NCBI GenBank assembly: GCA_021845645.1 | Contig: JAJZVM010000015.1 | Coordinates: 19,349 to 83,348 of the forward strand | DNA from: Bacillota bacterium | GTDB taxonomy: Bacteria; Bacillota_E; JAJZYS01; JAJYTV01 | Length of the DNA: 64,000 nt | Direction of reading: 5' to 3' | Shown here: piece by piece, positions 45,030-53,935 of the stretch | Position numbering within the stretch: position 1 is the stretch's first letter | Layout of the letters: the number at the start of each line of letters is the position of its first letter | Position numbers and translations under genes: made by a program | The notes under the pieces: model-generated | What the model was told of the DNA's origin: nothing | The model's database searches: none | What the model saw: the letters and a program-made list of their open reading frames with translations, nothing else

Positions 45030-45221
45030 GGCACGAGTCACCTGTGGCAGTGCCCGGACTGTCATCACCTGAACTCCGTCACGGCCGGTACCGTCATGCA
45101 CCGCAGCAAGCTCCCCCTGGCCACGCGGTTTCTGGCCTTGTTCCCGGTCAGCCAGTCCAAGCGCGGCATCTCCTCCGTCGAGAGGAATTTGCCGAGCTGT
45201 CCAAAACACGCCCACCCATAA
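45030..45221 (+). mobile_element. IS1595-family transposase remnant
   Basis: In one frame from 45039 the translation reads LWQCPDCHHLNSVTAGTVMH then RSKLPLATRFLALFPVSQSK and RGISSVE. This is the zinc-ribbon and following segment of IS1595-type transposases. It has no start, loses frame after about 45180 and lacks the DDE catalytic domain. No terminal inverted repeats were recognised. It is a dead fragment. Confidence 0.75.
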
Positions 45222-45228
45222 GGAGGCC

Positions 45229-45303
45229 CGATGGACGGGCGACGGCCGCCTTCTCAAGACGGCGGACGGCGGAGCGAGCTGGCATCAGGTCGCGACAAAG
45301 CAG
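45229..45303 (+). pseudogene. Possible BNR/YCF48-like repeat fragment
   Basis: The frame reads GDGRLLKTADGGASWHQV, which resembles one repeat of sialidase/YCF48-type propellers. It is isolated, with no start and no second repeat. The remaining bases to 45485 show nothing recognisable. Confidence 0.3.
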
Positions 45304-45485
45304 GCCGTCGCCGACGCCACCATCAGCCCCCCTTCTCCCCACAGTGCGAGCGTGCACCGCCTAACTATCAGCGAGCCCGTTCATGGGACCCAGGCGCAGA
45401 AGATGGGCAGATCTGAAAACGTTGAAATAGCGAGACGGAGTTTTGCAAGGTGCGGCCCTCACGGACATGACGAACTGCACCTGAA

Positions 45486-46208
45486 TCAGTCCGCACGGTC
45501 TGAGTGCCCGAGGGCACGGCGAATTGCCCGTAGATGGAGTAGGTCGTGCCAGATGTAGCGCCGCAGGGTCTTCGGGAGAGTCCATTCCTCTGCACGACCA
45601 TCAGATCTCCATGCATCTGGACCAACGGAGTATGTCATGGGCGTCTTGCTTTCTTGAAACGATCGTTGCACCCACTTGAGCGACACGTTTCTTAGTTCTT
45701 CCAACAAGTACGTCTGCCACTCGTTAGACGAAGCGTCATCTGACCGCTGGGCGTACCAAAGATCGGCGAACGCCATGTGGTTCAGGGTGGCCCCAACGGT
45801 GCGATCGCTTCTGCCTACCATCCGAGACAGCAAGCCGTAACCGAGGTCGTGTGAAAACGAAAGGACGTCGGATCGGGCATAGGAGATATACCGCAGAGCT
45901 CGCTGAAACTCCACGGAGGTCAGCGGAAAGGCGTCAAACGTGAAGAACCCCTCGCTATCACCGTCTGAGAGTTGAGACCCTACCTTGTAAACCTCGACAT
46001 GCTCGATGAGCACTTCGGTATCCAACTGTGGGACATCAGGCTCACCATGCACTTTGAGCCAGGACCAAAACTCGCGGAGAGCCTGAGGAAGCCTTCCGAT
46101 GGCCTCCTCCTGGGACTGCCCGTGGCTCGTGCATCCGAAGTATTCTTTCACCCATGCCTGAGCATGACCCGATTGGTCCACCTCTAAGCCGACATGAACG
46201 GAGAGCAT
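45486..46208 (-). CDS. HicB-like domain fused to DinB-like metal-binding domain
   Basis: A 240-residue protein. Residues 1-60 fit the HicB-like antitoxin fold (HAQAWVKEYFGCTSHGQSQE, EAIGRLPQALREFWSWL). Residues about 95-240 look like a DinB four-helix bundle, with metal-histidine positions in ATLNHMAFADLW and YIWHDLLHLRAIRR. DinB-fold proteins include thiol-dependent enzymes and damage-inducible proteins of unknown role. No HicA toxin gene is adjacent. ATG 46208 has GGGGGTG upstream. The gene has lower GC than its neighbours, hinting at recent arrival. Confidence 0.7.
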   Translation of the reverse strand: MLSVHVGLEVDQSGHAQAWVKEYFGCTSHGQSQEEAIGRLPQALREFWSWLKVHGEPDVPQLDTEVLIEHVEVYKVGSQLSDGDSEGFFTFDAFPLTSVEFQRALRYISYARSDVLSFSHDLGYGLLSRMVGRSDRTVGATLNHMAFADLWYAQRSDDASSNEWQTYLLEELRNVSLKWVQRSFQESKTPMTYSVGPDAWRSDGRAEEWTLPKTLRRYIWHDLLHLRAIRRALGHSDRAD

Positions 46209-46297
46209 GGTTCACCCCCGTCAAACGGCAATGCCTGGCAGTCCTTCGACGAATGGATCTGCATACCTCCAGGCCATGGCGCCGTCGAGGATGACAG

Positions 46298-46338
46298 TAC
46301 TTCGTGTACATTGCGCGTACTTCCCGCGGCACGCATCC
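46298..46338 (+). repeat. Dispersed direct repeat, copy C (short)
   Basis: GTACTTCGTGTACATTGCGC then GTACTTCCC matches the first 30 bases of copy B apart from a four-base block (TAAC versus ACAT). The match fades after about 46330. It lies between the HicB-DinB gene and the sensor kinase. Confidence 0.55.
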
Positions 46339-46457
46339 ATGAAATTTCGAGGGGGGCGTTGGTTCGACAGGGCTCGACGACCGGCGAGAGTAGCCTAGAG
46401 CTTGGCTGCTCGTTTGGACGGCATCCGACAGCATACTTCCACGAAAAGGCTGGTCGC

Positions 46458-49400
46458 GTGAACCTCCACCTCGTCCTGTTCCTCTGGGGTTTCGCCATGT
46501 CCTGGCTCGGCGTCTGGGCTGCCTTCGACGTGCGGGGCAGCGGCAGCGACCCGGCCGGCGCGGCGTCGCCCCTCGGCGTGCCCGCGGCGCTGACGCTCGG
46601 AGCCGGCCTCTGGGCCAGCGGCATCGTGTTCAGCCTCGCGGTCGGCCTGCCGCTGCGCGAAGGCCTCGACGTCTGGACGCTGTTGCTCGACGCCCTCGCC
46701 GGCGCGGGCGCGACCTGGGTCACGATGGCGGCCGTACGCCGCGACGGGCGCTGGGCGACCCCGCTGATGGCCCTCGGGATCGGCGCGGCCATCGCCCTGC
46801 CGCACGCCACAGGCGCTGCGGACGCAGGCGGCCTCCTGCACGCCTTGACCAAGTTCGCCGCCGAAGCAGCCGTTGCGGGCGTCATCGTCTGGCTAGGACT
46901 CCTCATCGCATCGCGTGCCACGAACCTGGCCAGCGGCGGGTGCAGGTTCCGGCGCATCCTGGCCATGCTCTCGCTCGGCACGGCGCTCGGTTTGGCGGAG
47001 CTCGCGCGCGTGCTCGGGCTCCCCTTCGCCATCGCCCCGCGCATCCTGCCGCTCTGGCAGGCGCCGGACGTGCGCGCGGAGGTGGCGATCGCCGCGCTCT
47101 TGGTCGCCGCCCTGCTCTTCGTCGTGGAGTTCCAGGTGCGCCACCACCAGCGCATGCACTGGCGCAGCTTCCGCACCCTGGTCGAGGACGCGCTCGACCT
47201 TGTCCTGGTGCTGCGCCCGGACGGGACGATCGGCTACCTGAGCCCTTCCGTCGACAGACTCCTCGGCAGCCCGGCGCAGGCCCTGCGCGACCTGCCCTTG
47301 AGGCACCTCGTGCACCCGGATGACGTTGGGCACCTCCCGATCCCTGCCGCGCTCGCCGCGCAGGCGGGGGGGAGCCGGCGCGTCGCGTTGCGGCTTGTCC
47401 ATGCGCAGGACGGCTGGCGCGAGTTCGAAGGCAAGGCGGCGGCGGGCGGCCGCAGCGGTGAGGTCGTGCTGCACCTCGTCGATGTCACGGAACGCAAGCA
47501 GGCCGTGCAGGCCCTGCGCCAGCTGGCGTGGCGCGACGAGCTCATCCTCAGGTCGCTCGGCGAGGGCATCCTCGGCCTCGACGGGCAAGGGGCCGTGACC
47601 TTCGCCAACGCGGCCGCCATCGCCATGCTGGACCTGCCGGAACACGAGGTGGTGGGGCGGCAGGTTGCTGCGGTGATGGAGGCGGCCGCCACAGAGGAGT
47701 CCTTCGGGCTCAAAGTATCGGCGGCGGTGCACGCCGCACTCGCCACAGGCGCCGCGCAGCGCGGACACGACGTCGTCCTCCAGCGCCGCGGCGGCGCCGA
47801 GCTGGCCCTCGACTTCACGGTGGCGCCCATGGATGCGGAAGGTGGCGTGGCGGGAGCCGTCGCGCTGTTCGTCGACGTGAGCCGGCGCAGGCGGGACGAG
47901 AACGAGAAGCGCCGGATCTCGCACCAGTTCCTCGAGGCGCTCGAGCTCCTGGGAGATGCGGTCGCGGTGGAGGACGCGTCGCACCGCATCGTCTACGTGA
48001 ACCACGTGGCGCGCGAGAGCCTGGGACTCGAGGTCGGGGACGTGAATGCGGACGGGGAGCTTCTCTACGGCAAGCTGCGCATCGGCAGCTGGCAGGGGAT
48101 CGACATCCGGCCGGGCCACGGCACGGTGGCCGACGCCGTGCACCTCGGCCAGTCGGTCGGACCGGTGGAGCGGCTGATCGAGGTGCCGGGCAGGGTGCCG
48201 CTCTACTGTCTCGTCGAGGCGGTGCCCTGGCTGGACGGGCAGGGCATGCCCGGCGTCCTCTACGCCGTGCGTGACGTCACCGACATCCGCCGGGCGGAGG
48301 AGGAGCGCCTCAGGGTGCGGCGCATCGAGGCGCTCGGCGTGTTCGCCGGGGGAATCGCCCACGACTTCAACAACATCCTGACGATCGTGCTCGGCAACCT
48401 GGCGCTCGCGCGGGCGGACGTCGCGGCGGGGTCGGAGTCGGATGGCCTGCTGCAGAGCGCGGAGCACGCGTGCCAGCAGGCGGCCGGGCTCACGCGCCAG
48501 CTGCTGACGTTCTCGCGCGGCGGTGCACCCGTCACCCGCAGCATCATGCTCGGCGGCCTGCTCGAAGAAACGGCGAACTACGTGCTGCAGGGCTCGAGGG
48601 CCAAGGTGCAGGTGCGGCTGCCGCAGGACCTCTGGCGGGTCGAGGCGGATGCGGGCCAGATCCATCAGGTGATCACCAACATCGTCCTGAACGCCATGCA
48701 GGCGATGCCCGACGGCGGGCTCGTCGAGCTGTTCGCGGAGAACGTGCGCATCGCGGCGGACGACCAGACGTCGATGCAGCCGGGAAGCTATGTGCACGTC
48801 GCGATCGGCGACCACGGCACGGGCATCGAGGCGCGCGATCTCGAGCACATCTTCGAGCCGTACTTCACGACCAAGCCGGAGGGACACGGCCTCGGGCTCG
48901 CCACCTGCTGGTCGATCATGCGGCGGCACGGCGGGTACATCCATGCGGAATCGAGCGTCGGCGAGGGCACCTTCTTCCACCTCTACCTGCCACGTGCGCG
49001 CGCGACCATCGAGTTGCCCGTCGTGCCGCTCGGCCACCCTGAAAAGACCCGTCGCGTCCTGCTCATGGACGACGAGCGGGAGATCCTGGCGGTGTCGGGC
49101 GAGATGCTGCGTCGCATGGGTCACCGGGTCACCATCGCACGCGATGGCAGCGAGGCCCTGGCGGCCTGCCACGAGGCCCAGGCCGACGGCCTGCCGTTCG
49201 AGGTGGCGATCCTCGATCTCACGATCCCGGGCGGCATGGGCGGGCGCGAGGCGGCGGACCGGCTGCGCCGCATGGACCCGCACATCTGCCTGATCGCCTC
49301 GAGCGGCTACTCGAACGATGCCGTGATGGGCGACCACAGGGCCTACGGCTTCCAGGGCGTACTCGCCAAGCCCTACCGCCGCGAGGAGATCGAGGCGGCC

Positions 49401-49466
49401 ATCGAGGCCGCCGTGCGGGCCGGCGAGGCGAGGGCCGACGTGGCGTGGCAGGAGGTCGGACGGTGA
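46458..49466 (+). CDS. Membrane-bound hybrid sensor histidine kinase with PAS domains and C-terminal receiver
   Basis: A 1002-residue protein. About seven hydrophobic helices fill residues 1-215. Three PAS-like domains follow (RTLVEDALDLVLVLRPDGTI, ILRSLGEGILGLDGQGAVTF, ALELLGDAVAVEDASHRIVY). The kinase core has phospho-acceptor His635 in GGIAHDFNNILTIVLGNLAL, N box TNIVLNAMQAMPDGG and G boxes GDHGTGIE and GHGLGLATCW. The receiver has Asp920 in AILDLTIPGGMGG. GTG 46458 is chosen because upstream frame lacks coding character. No separate output regulator is adjacent. The signal is unknown. Confidence 0.9.
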   Translation: MNLHLVLFLWGFAMSWLGVWAAFDVRGSGSDPAGAASPLGVPAALTLGAGLWASGIVFSLAVGLPLREGLDVWTLLLDALAGAGATWVTMAAVRRDGRWATPLMALGIGAAIALPHATGAADAGGLLHALTKFAAEAAVAGVIVWLGLLIASRATNLASGGCRFRRILAMLSLGTALGLAELARVLGLPFAIAPRILPLWQAPDVRAEVAIAALLVAALLFVVEFQVRHHQRMHWRSFRTLVEDALDLVLVLRPDGTIGYLSPSVDRLLGSPAQALRDLPLRHLVHPDDVGHLPIPAALAAQAGGSRRVALRLVHAQDGWREFEGKAAAGGRSGEVVLHLVDVTERKQAVQALRQLAWRDELILRSLGEGILGLDGQGAVTFANAAAIAMLDLPEHEVVGRQVAAVMEAAATEESFGLKVSAAVHAALATGAAQRGHDVVLQRRGGAELALDFTVAPMDAEGGVAGAVALFVDVSRRRRDENEKRRISHQFLEALELLGDAVAVEDASHRIVYVNHVARESLGLEVGDVNADGELLYGKLRIGSWQGIDIRPGHGTVADAVHLGQSVGPVERLIEVPGRVPLYCLVEAVPWLDGQGMPGVLYAVRDVTDIRRAEEERLRVRRIEALGVFAGGIAHDFNNILTIVLGNLALARADVAAGSESDGLLQSAEHACQQAAGLTRQLLTFSRGGAPVTRSIMLGGLLEETANYVLQGSRAKVQVRLPQDLWRVEADAGQIHQVITNIVLNAMQAMPDGGLVELFAENVRIAADDQTSMQPGSYVHVAIGDHGTGIEARDLEHIFEPYFTTKPEGHGLGLATCWSIMRRHGGYIHAESSVGEGTFFHLYLPRARATIELPVVPLGHPEKTRRVLLMDDEREILAVSGEMLRRMGHRVTIARDGSEALAACHEAQADGLPFEVAILDLTIPGGMGGREAADRLRRMDPHICLIASSGYSNDAVMGDHRAYGFQGVLAKPYRREEIEAAIEAAVRAGEARADVAWQEVGR

Positions 49467-49566
49467 CGTGGGGCGGGCTGCCCCGGCCGGTCCCGTGGCG
49501 CGGGCCGCCGCAGCCCCGTGTCCCGCCTGGGCGACCGATGCCCTCAAGTCCGGCGGCGCCGGACCG

Positions 49567-49604
49567 TAGGAAGAGCCCGCTCCGGGTGGAGCGGGCTCTT
49601 CCTA
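49567..49604. terminator. 17-bp perfect hairpin between convergent genes
   Basis: TAGGAAGAGCCCGCTCC and its exact complement flank a GGGT loop. It lies between the sensor kinase (ending 49466) and the minus-strand DsbA gene (ending 49619), and should terminate both. Confidence 0.8.
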
Positions 49605-49618
49605 CCGGGCTGCAGTGC

Positions 49619-50260
49619 CTAGGTCCGGGGGCTCTGGCGGTTGAAGGCGAGGAAGCGCTCCTCGTCGCGGAGCATCGCGGTCACCAGGGCCGCCATCGGC
49701 TCGTAGGCCCAGACCCCGGAGAGGATGGCGCGATCGGGGATGGCGTTTGCGAAGACCAGGGTGGGGCGCTGGTCGACCCCGAAACCGGCCATCTCCAGGT
49801 TGCCCTCGGTGAGGCGGGCGATCACGGCGGGTTCGTCCATCGTCGCCTCGAGCAGCTGGGGATCCAGACCCGACGCGCCAGCGGCGACGGACACCGCCAC
49901 GTCGCGCCGCGCGACATGCCGGCCCTCCTCCATCGCCGCGCGCATCAGGGCGGCGGGCACCGCGAGGTCGCCGCGTCCGAGCTCTGCCGCCGCGAGCGCG
50001 GCGAGGTTCGCCTCGCGCGTGCCGGTCAGCGGGCCCTCGAGCCACTGCGGCGCGAGCGCCTGACCCGTGATGGCCTTGGCGCGGCGGTAGAACCAGGCGT
50101 TTTCCTCACGGCCGTACCCGAGCGGCCGGTCGCCGCGGATCAGGGCCGCCTGCCAGCGGACGTCGAGCTGCGACCCGAATTCCCCCTGCAGGCGCTCGAC
50201 GGACCGCATGGCGTAGAGGCACCAGAGCGACAGCACATCGAGGTAGAACGTGATCTTCAT
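49619..50260 (-). CDS. DsbA family oxidoreductase (HCCA isomerase/FrnE-like) with Ser-x-x-Cys site
   Basis: A 213-residue thioredoxin-fold protein with helical insertion: YLDVLSLWCLYAMRSVERL at the start and MAGFGVDQRPTLVFANAI with the cis-Pro region. The active site reads Ser11-Leu-Trp-Cys14 in place of Cys-x-x-Cys. That pattern recalls 2-hydroxychromene-2-carboxylate isomerase and single-Cys DsbA homologues, so disulfide exchange by the usual route is doubtful. No signal peptide. It ends beside a strong bidirectional terminator. Confidence 0.78.
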   Translation of the reverse strand: MKITFYLDVLSLWCLYAMRSVERLQGEFGSQLDVRWQAALIRGDRPLGYGREENAWFYRRAKAITGQALAPQWLEGPLTGTREANLAALAAAELGRGDLAVPAALMRAAMEEGRHVARRDVAVSVAAGASGLDPQLLEATMDEPAVIARLTEGNLEMAGFGVDQRPTLVFANAIPDRAILSGVWAYEPMAALVTAMLRDEERFLAFNRQSPRT

Positions 50261-50312
50261 GCCTTGAGCCTAGAGGAGCGAGGGCCTGCCTGCAAGGGGC
50301 ACGGCCGGCGGT

Positions 50313-51116
50313 TCAGCCGCCCGCTTCGCGGCCCTTGCCGCCGACCGGCGGCGCCATGCTCTCCCGCTCGCGCCTGAGGAAGGCCCCCACCTCCTGGATC
50401 GTACTCATCAGCGGTGACGGGAAGACGACTGTCGAATTCTTGTCGACCGCGATCTCCGCCAGGGTCTGCAAGGTGCGCAGCTGTAGGCTCACGGGATGGG
50501 ACTCCATGATGTCGGCTGCCCGGCTCAGGGCGTCGACCGCCAGGAGCTCGCCCTCGGCGGCGATGATCTTGGCCCGCTTCTCGCGCTCCGCCTCGGCCTG
50601 GCGTGCCATGGCCCGCTTCATGGCGTCGGGCAGCTGGATGTCCTTCAACTCCACGAGCGTCACGGCGACGCCCCAGTCGCGCGTCAAGGGATCCAGGATG
50701 TCGGCGATCTGGGCGTTGATCCTCTCCGTCTCCGCCAGGATGTCGTCCAGCATGTGCTGCCCGACCACCTTGCGCAAGGTGGTCTGGGCGATCTGGTTGA
50801 TGGCCGCGTCCACGTCCTCGATCGCCACCACCGACTTGACGGCGTCCGTCACGCGGTAGTAGGCGACGGCCGAGATGTCGACGCTGACGTTGTCCTTCGT
50901 GATGATGCCCTGGGACTGGATCGGCATGGTGCGGATGCGCAACGAGACCCGCCGCAGCACGTCGACGAAGGGGATGATGAGCGTGAAGCCCGGTTCGCGC
51001 ACCGCGACGACCCTGCCCAGCCGGAAGAGCACACCTTTCTGGTACTGCTGCACGATGCGGGCGGAGAGCAGGAGCAGCACGACCACGATCACCACGAGGA
51101 CGTAGATGGCCTCCAT
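50313..51116 (-). CDS. SPFH-domain membrane protein (slipin/stomatin-like)
   Basis: A 267-residue protein. One N-terminal membrane helix (IYVLVVIVVVLLLLSARIV) is followed by an SPFH domain (GVLFRLGRVVAVREPGFTLI, ITKDNVSVDISAVAYYRV) and a C-terminal coiled coil rich in Ala/Glu. ATG 51116 has GAGGAGGG upstream. Slipins organise membrane microdomains and often pair with an NfeD gene; none is adjacent here. It shares the strand with the DsbA-family gene 52 bases downstream. Confidence 0.88.
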   Translation of the reverse strand: MEAIYVLVVIVVVLLLLSARIVQQYQKGVLFRLGRVVAVREPGFTLIIPFVDVLRRVSLRIRTMPIQSQGIITKDNVSVDISAVAYYRVTDAVKSVVAIEDVDAAINQIAQTTLRKVVGQHMLDDILAETERINAQIADILDPLTRDWGVAVTLVELKDIQLPDAMKRAMARQAEAEREKRAKIIAAEGELLAVDALSRAADIMESHPVSLQLRTLQTLAEIAVDKNSTVVFPSPLMSTIQEVGAFLRRERESMAPPVGGKGREAGG

Positions 51117-51264
51117 GCACGAATCCCTCCTCGCGCAGGTCCGCCTCGGGCCCGTGCGGCCTGCACCTCTGGTGTAGCACCTCCCGGCTCCGCGCGGCAG
51201 TCCCCACGCAGGGGCCGGCCGCGGCGACCACGAACGTAGGGAGCCAAGGCCACCTTGCGGGAGG

Positions 51265-52002
51265 ATGGATTTCTTGGCCACCTTCGTCCTCTGCCACGAC
51301 GCCTGGGAAGGCGGCTGGGTGTGGCAGGAGACCGCCAGCGCGCTCGCCCGGGCCGGCCACGAGACCTACCGCCCGACCTTCACGGGGCTCGGCGAGCGCC
51401 GCCACCTGGGCCACGCCGGCGTCGACCTCGATCTGCACCGGCAGGACGTCCTGCAGCTCCTGATCTACGAGGACCTGCAGGAGGTCGTGCTCGTGGGGCA
51501 CGGCTACGGCGCGATGGTCGCGACAGGCGTCGCGGACGACGCACCGGAGCGCATCCGCCTGCTCGTCCTGCTCGACCCGTACCTGCCGCGGCGCGGCGAG
51601 TCGTTCCTCGACCTCTTCCGGGGCACGCTGATCGCGGAACAGCTCGTCGGCGAGGCCAAGGCGTACGGCGAGGGCTGGCGCATCGCGCCGCCACTGCCGC
51701 CCGAGGATGTGCGGATGTCCGAGCAGCCGCTCGCGAGCCTGCTGCAGCCGCTCGCCCTGCGTCACCCGCCGCGGGTCAGGCGCCGGGCGGTGGGGTGCAC
51801 CGGGCGCGGCGGGGCGGCGCTCTACGGCCCGATCGACGCCGCGCTCGCCGCGCTCGCCCAGGAAGGCGTGCCCGTACAGGCGATCGCCTGCGGCCACAGG
51901 GCCCCGGCCGAGGCGCCGCAGGAGCTCGCGCTGCTGCTCGAGGAGATGCTCGTGCCGGCCCCGGGCGCCTCGCCCTGGGACCGGGCGGAGGAGGGGGATT
52001 GA
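51265..52002 (+). CDS. Alpha/beta hydrolase fold protein lacking the nucleophile serine
   Basis: A 245-residue protein similar to MenH/pheromone-esterase-type hydrolases (FVLCHDAWEGGWVWQETASA, GLGERRHLGHAGVDL). The nucleophile elbow, normally Gly-His-Ser-Tyr-Gly, is GHGYGAMV, so Ser is replaced by Gly80. The His region near the C-terminus (CGHRAPAEAPQEL) is present. Hydrolysis by the usual mechanism is unlikely; binding, or a cofactorless reaction, is possible. ATG 51265 is close to GGGAGG; TTG 51274 would give better spacing. The next gene starts two bases after its stop. Confidence 0.8.
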   Translation: MDFLATFVLCHDAWEGGWVWQETASALARAGHETYRPTFTGLGERRHLGHAGVDLDLHRQDVLQLLIYEDLQEVVLVGHGYGAMVATGVADDAPERIRLLVLLDPYLPRRGESFLDLFRGTLIAEQLVGEAKAYGEGWRIAPPLPPEDVRMSEQPLASLLQPLALRHPPRVRRRAVGCTGRGGAALYGPIDAALAALAQEGVPVQAIACGHRAPAEAPQELALLLEEMLVPAPGASPWDRAEEGD

Positions 52003-52003
52003 C

Positions 52004-52945
52004 ATGAAGGCGATCGTCGTCCGCAGCTTCGGCGGTCCGGAGGTCCTGCAGCTCGAGGAGCTGGCGCTGCCGGCGCCGGGACCGGGACAGCTCCTGGTGC
52101 GCCTGCACGCGGCAGGCGTGAACCCCGTCGAGACCTACATCCGCTCAGGCAGCTATGACCCCTTGCCGAACCTTCCCTACACCCCTGGCGGCGACGGCGC
52201 CGGTGTGGTCGCAGCGGTCGGCGCCGGCCTGGAGGGGTTCAGGGAGGGGCAGAGGGTCTATGTCGCGGGCTGCCCGAGTTACGCGGAGTATGCGCTCTGC
52301 CCGGGCGGCGGCGTCCATCCGCTGCCCGACGGCATCGGCTTCGCGGAGGGGGCCGCGCTCGGCGTGCCCTACGCGACCGCCCTGCGCGCACTGGATCTCG
52401 CGGGTGCGCAGGCGGGCGATCTCGTCCTGGTGCACGGCGGTAGCGGCGGCGTCGGCACGGCGGCGGTACAGCTCTGCCGCGGCCTCGGCATGGACGTCGT
52501 GGCCAGTGCCTCGAGCGCAGAGGGCAGACGGCTCCTCGAAGAGATGGGAGCCGTCGCGATCCCGCACGCCGGCTACGCCGAGGGGCGCGCCGCGTTCGGC
52601 GGGCGCGGCTTCGACGCGATCCTCGAGATGGCCGCCGACCGCAACCTGGGGCAGGACGTCACGGAGCTGGCGCCTCGGGGCACGATCGTCGTCGTCGGCT
52701 CGCGCGGCCCCGTGCAGCTGAACCCGCGCGACCTGATGCGCAGCGGCGGCGCCGTCCGCGGCCTCCTGCTCTTCCAGACGCCTGCCCAGGCCCTGCGCCG
52801 CATCCACCTGCGCCTTGGCGCGGGCCTCGTGGCCGGCTGGCTGAAGCCCGTTGTCGGACGGAGCTTCCCGCTGGCCGAGGCGGCGCAGGCGCACGTCGCG
52901 GTGATGGCCCCGGGGGCGGCCGGCAAGATCGTGCTCGAGATCTAG
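52004..52945 (+). CDS. NADPH:quinone oxidoreductase family (zinc-less MDR)
   Basis: A 313-residue medium-chain reductase: AIVVRSFGGPEVLQLEEL at the start, AAGVNPVETYIRSGSYDP, PGGDGAGVVAAVGAG and NADPH motif VHGGSGGVGTAAVQLCRGLG. Zinc ligands are absent, as in QOR/zeta-crystallin enzymes. It reduces quinones or other enones. It is coupled to the alpha/beta hydrolase homologue (GGAGGAGGGGG ribosome site inside its 3' end). Its last four bases overlap the convergent MBL gene. Confidence 0.88.
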   Translation: MKAIVVRSFGGPEVLQLEELALPAPGPGQLLVRLHAAGVNPVETYIRSGSYDPLPNLPYTPGGDGAGVVAAVGAGLEGFREGQRVYVAGCPSYAEYALCPGGGVHPLPDGIGFAEGAALGVPYATALRALDLAGAQAGDLVLVHGGSGGVGTAAVQLCRGLGMDVVASASSAEGRRLLEEMGAVAIPHAGYAEGRAAFGGRGFDAILEMAADRNLGQDVTELAPRGTIVVVGSRGPVQLNPRDLMRSGGAVRGLLLFQTPAQALRRIHLRLGAGLVAGWLKPVVGRSFPLAEAAQAHVAVMAPGAAGKIVLEI

Positions 52946-53760
52946 CGGTGCAGCTCGCGCCAGGCGATGCGCGCGTTGCGGCGGTGGTAGTGGCTGATGG
53001 GATCCGGTACGCCCTGGCGCCAGGCGCCGAGCGTCGCCTGCGCCAGCGCTCGTTCGTCCTTCGCCCCCGCCGCCGCGTCGAGCAGCCGCTCGAGGTAGCC
53101 GGAGGATTCCAGGAGGCGCCGCGCGATCTCCTGGTCGCCCATTGCGGGGGCGCCATGCTGTGAGACGAGCAGCCTGGGCGACAGCTGGGCGACGAGGCGG
53201 CGAAGTTTGTCGAGTGTCTCGCGGTAGGCGAGGGCGCTCACGTAGATGAACGGGAACTCGCAGTCCGAGAGGTAGTCGCCGACGATCAGCGCGCCGCTTC
53301 CCGGGTGGAAGCAGGCGAGGCCGTCGCGCGTGTGCCCCGCCAGCAGGAAGAAGCGGCAGCCCGCGATCTCCTCGCCGTCGGCCTGGATCAGGCGGTCCGG
53401 GCGGACAGTGGTCATGAGCGGGCGGTCCCGCGCGATGTAGTGGCCGCCGTCGAACAGCTGAAGCGCCCTGCGCGCCCTGCGCGCGTTGCTTCGATCCCAC
53501 CTGGCCGAGGCGACGGTCTCGAAGCCCTCGAAGTATGGCACGCCGACGATATGGTCGAAGTCGCTGTGGCTCAGGACGAGCAGGCGCCTGGCGCCAGGCC
53601 CCCCGACGCGGGCCGCGAGCCCCTGGGCCTCGTGGATCTCGTGCGGGAAGAAGCCCGGGTCGACGACGCATACCGCGCCGTCGGCTTCGATCACCGCGCA
53701 CTGGGTCTGCCACAGGAGCGAGGGCTGCAGCCAGAGGCCGCCCTCGAACGACTGGAACAA
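52942..53760 (-). CDS. MBL-fold metallo-hydrolase
   Basis: A 272-residue metallo-beta-lactamase-fold protein. Metal ligands: LSHSDFDHIVGVPYFEG (His-x-Asp-x-Asp-His form with Ser-Asp-Phe-Asp-His), AGHTRDGLACF, GDYLSD and SQHGAP. The C-terminal 80 residues form a helical extension. TTG 53760 is chosen for its ribosome site GGAGGTG; a longer version from TTG 53826 is possible. The substrate is unknown; quinone-linked detoxification with the neighbouring reductase is conceivable. Confidence 0.83.
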   Translation of the reverse strand: MFQSFEGGLWLQPSLLWQTQCAVIEADGAVCVVDPGFFPHEIHEAQGLAARVGGPGARRLLVLSHSDFDHIVGVPYFEGFETVASARWDRSNARRARRALQLFDGGHYIARDRPLMTTVRPDRLIQADGEEIAGCRFFLLAGHTRDGLACFHPGSGALIVGDYLSDCEFPFIYVSALAYRETLDKLRRLVAQLSPRLLVSQHGAPAMGDQEIARRLLESSGYLERLLDAAAGAKDERALAQATLGAWRQGVPDPISHYHRRNARIAWRELHR

Positions 53761-53935
53761 CGCTGCACCTCCAACTGTCGCGGGTCGGCATGACGCGGAA
53801 TCGTTCGACACGATCCCATTCGACAAATGGCGTCATCATGCCCGACCTATCCTGACTGTAGTGCCGCAATTCCTTGCGAAGCGACGGCAATCCTTGTAGG
53901 TTCCCGCCGCGCTTCATGGCAAAGGGGGAGTCGTG

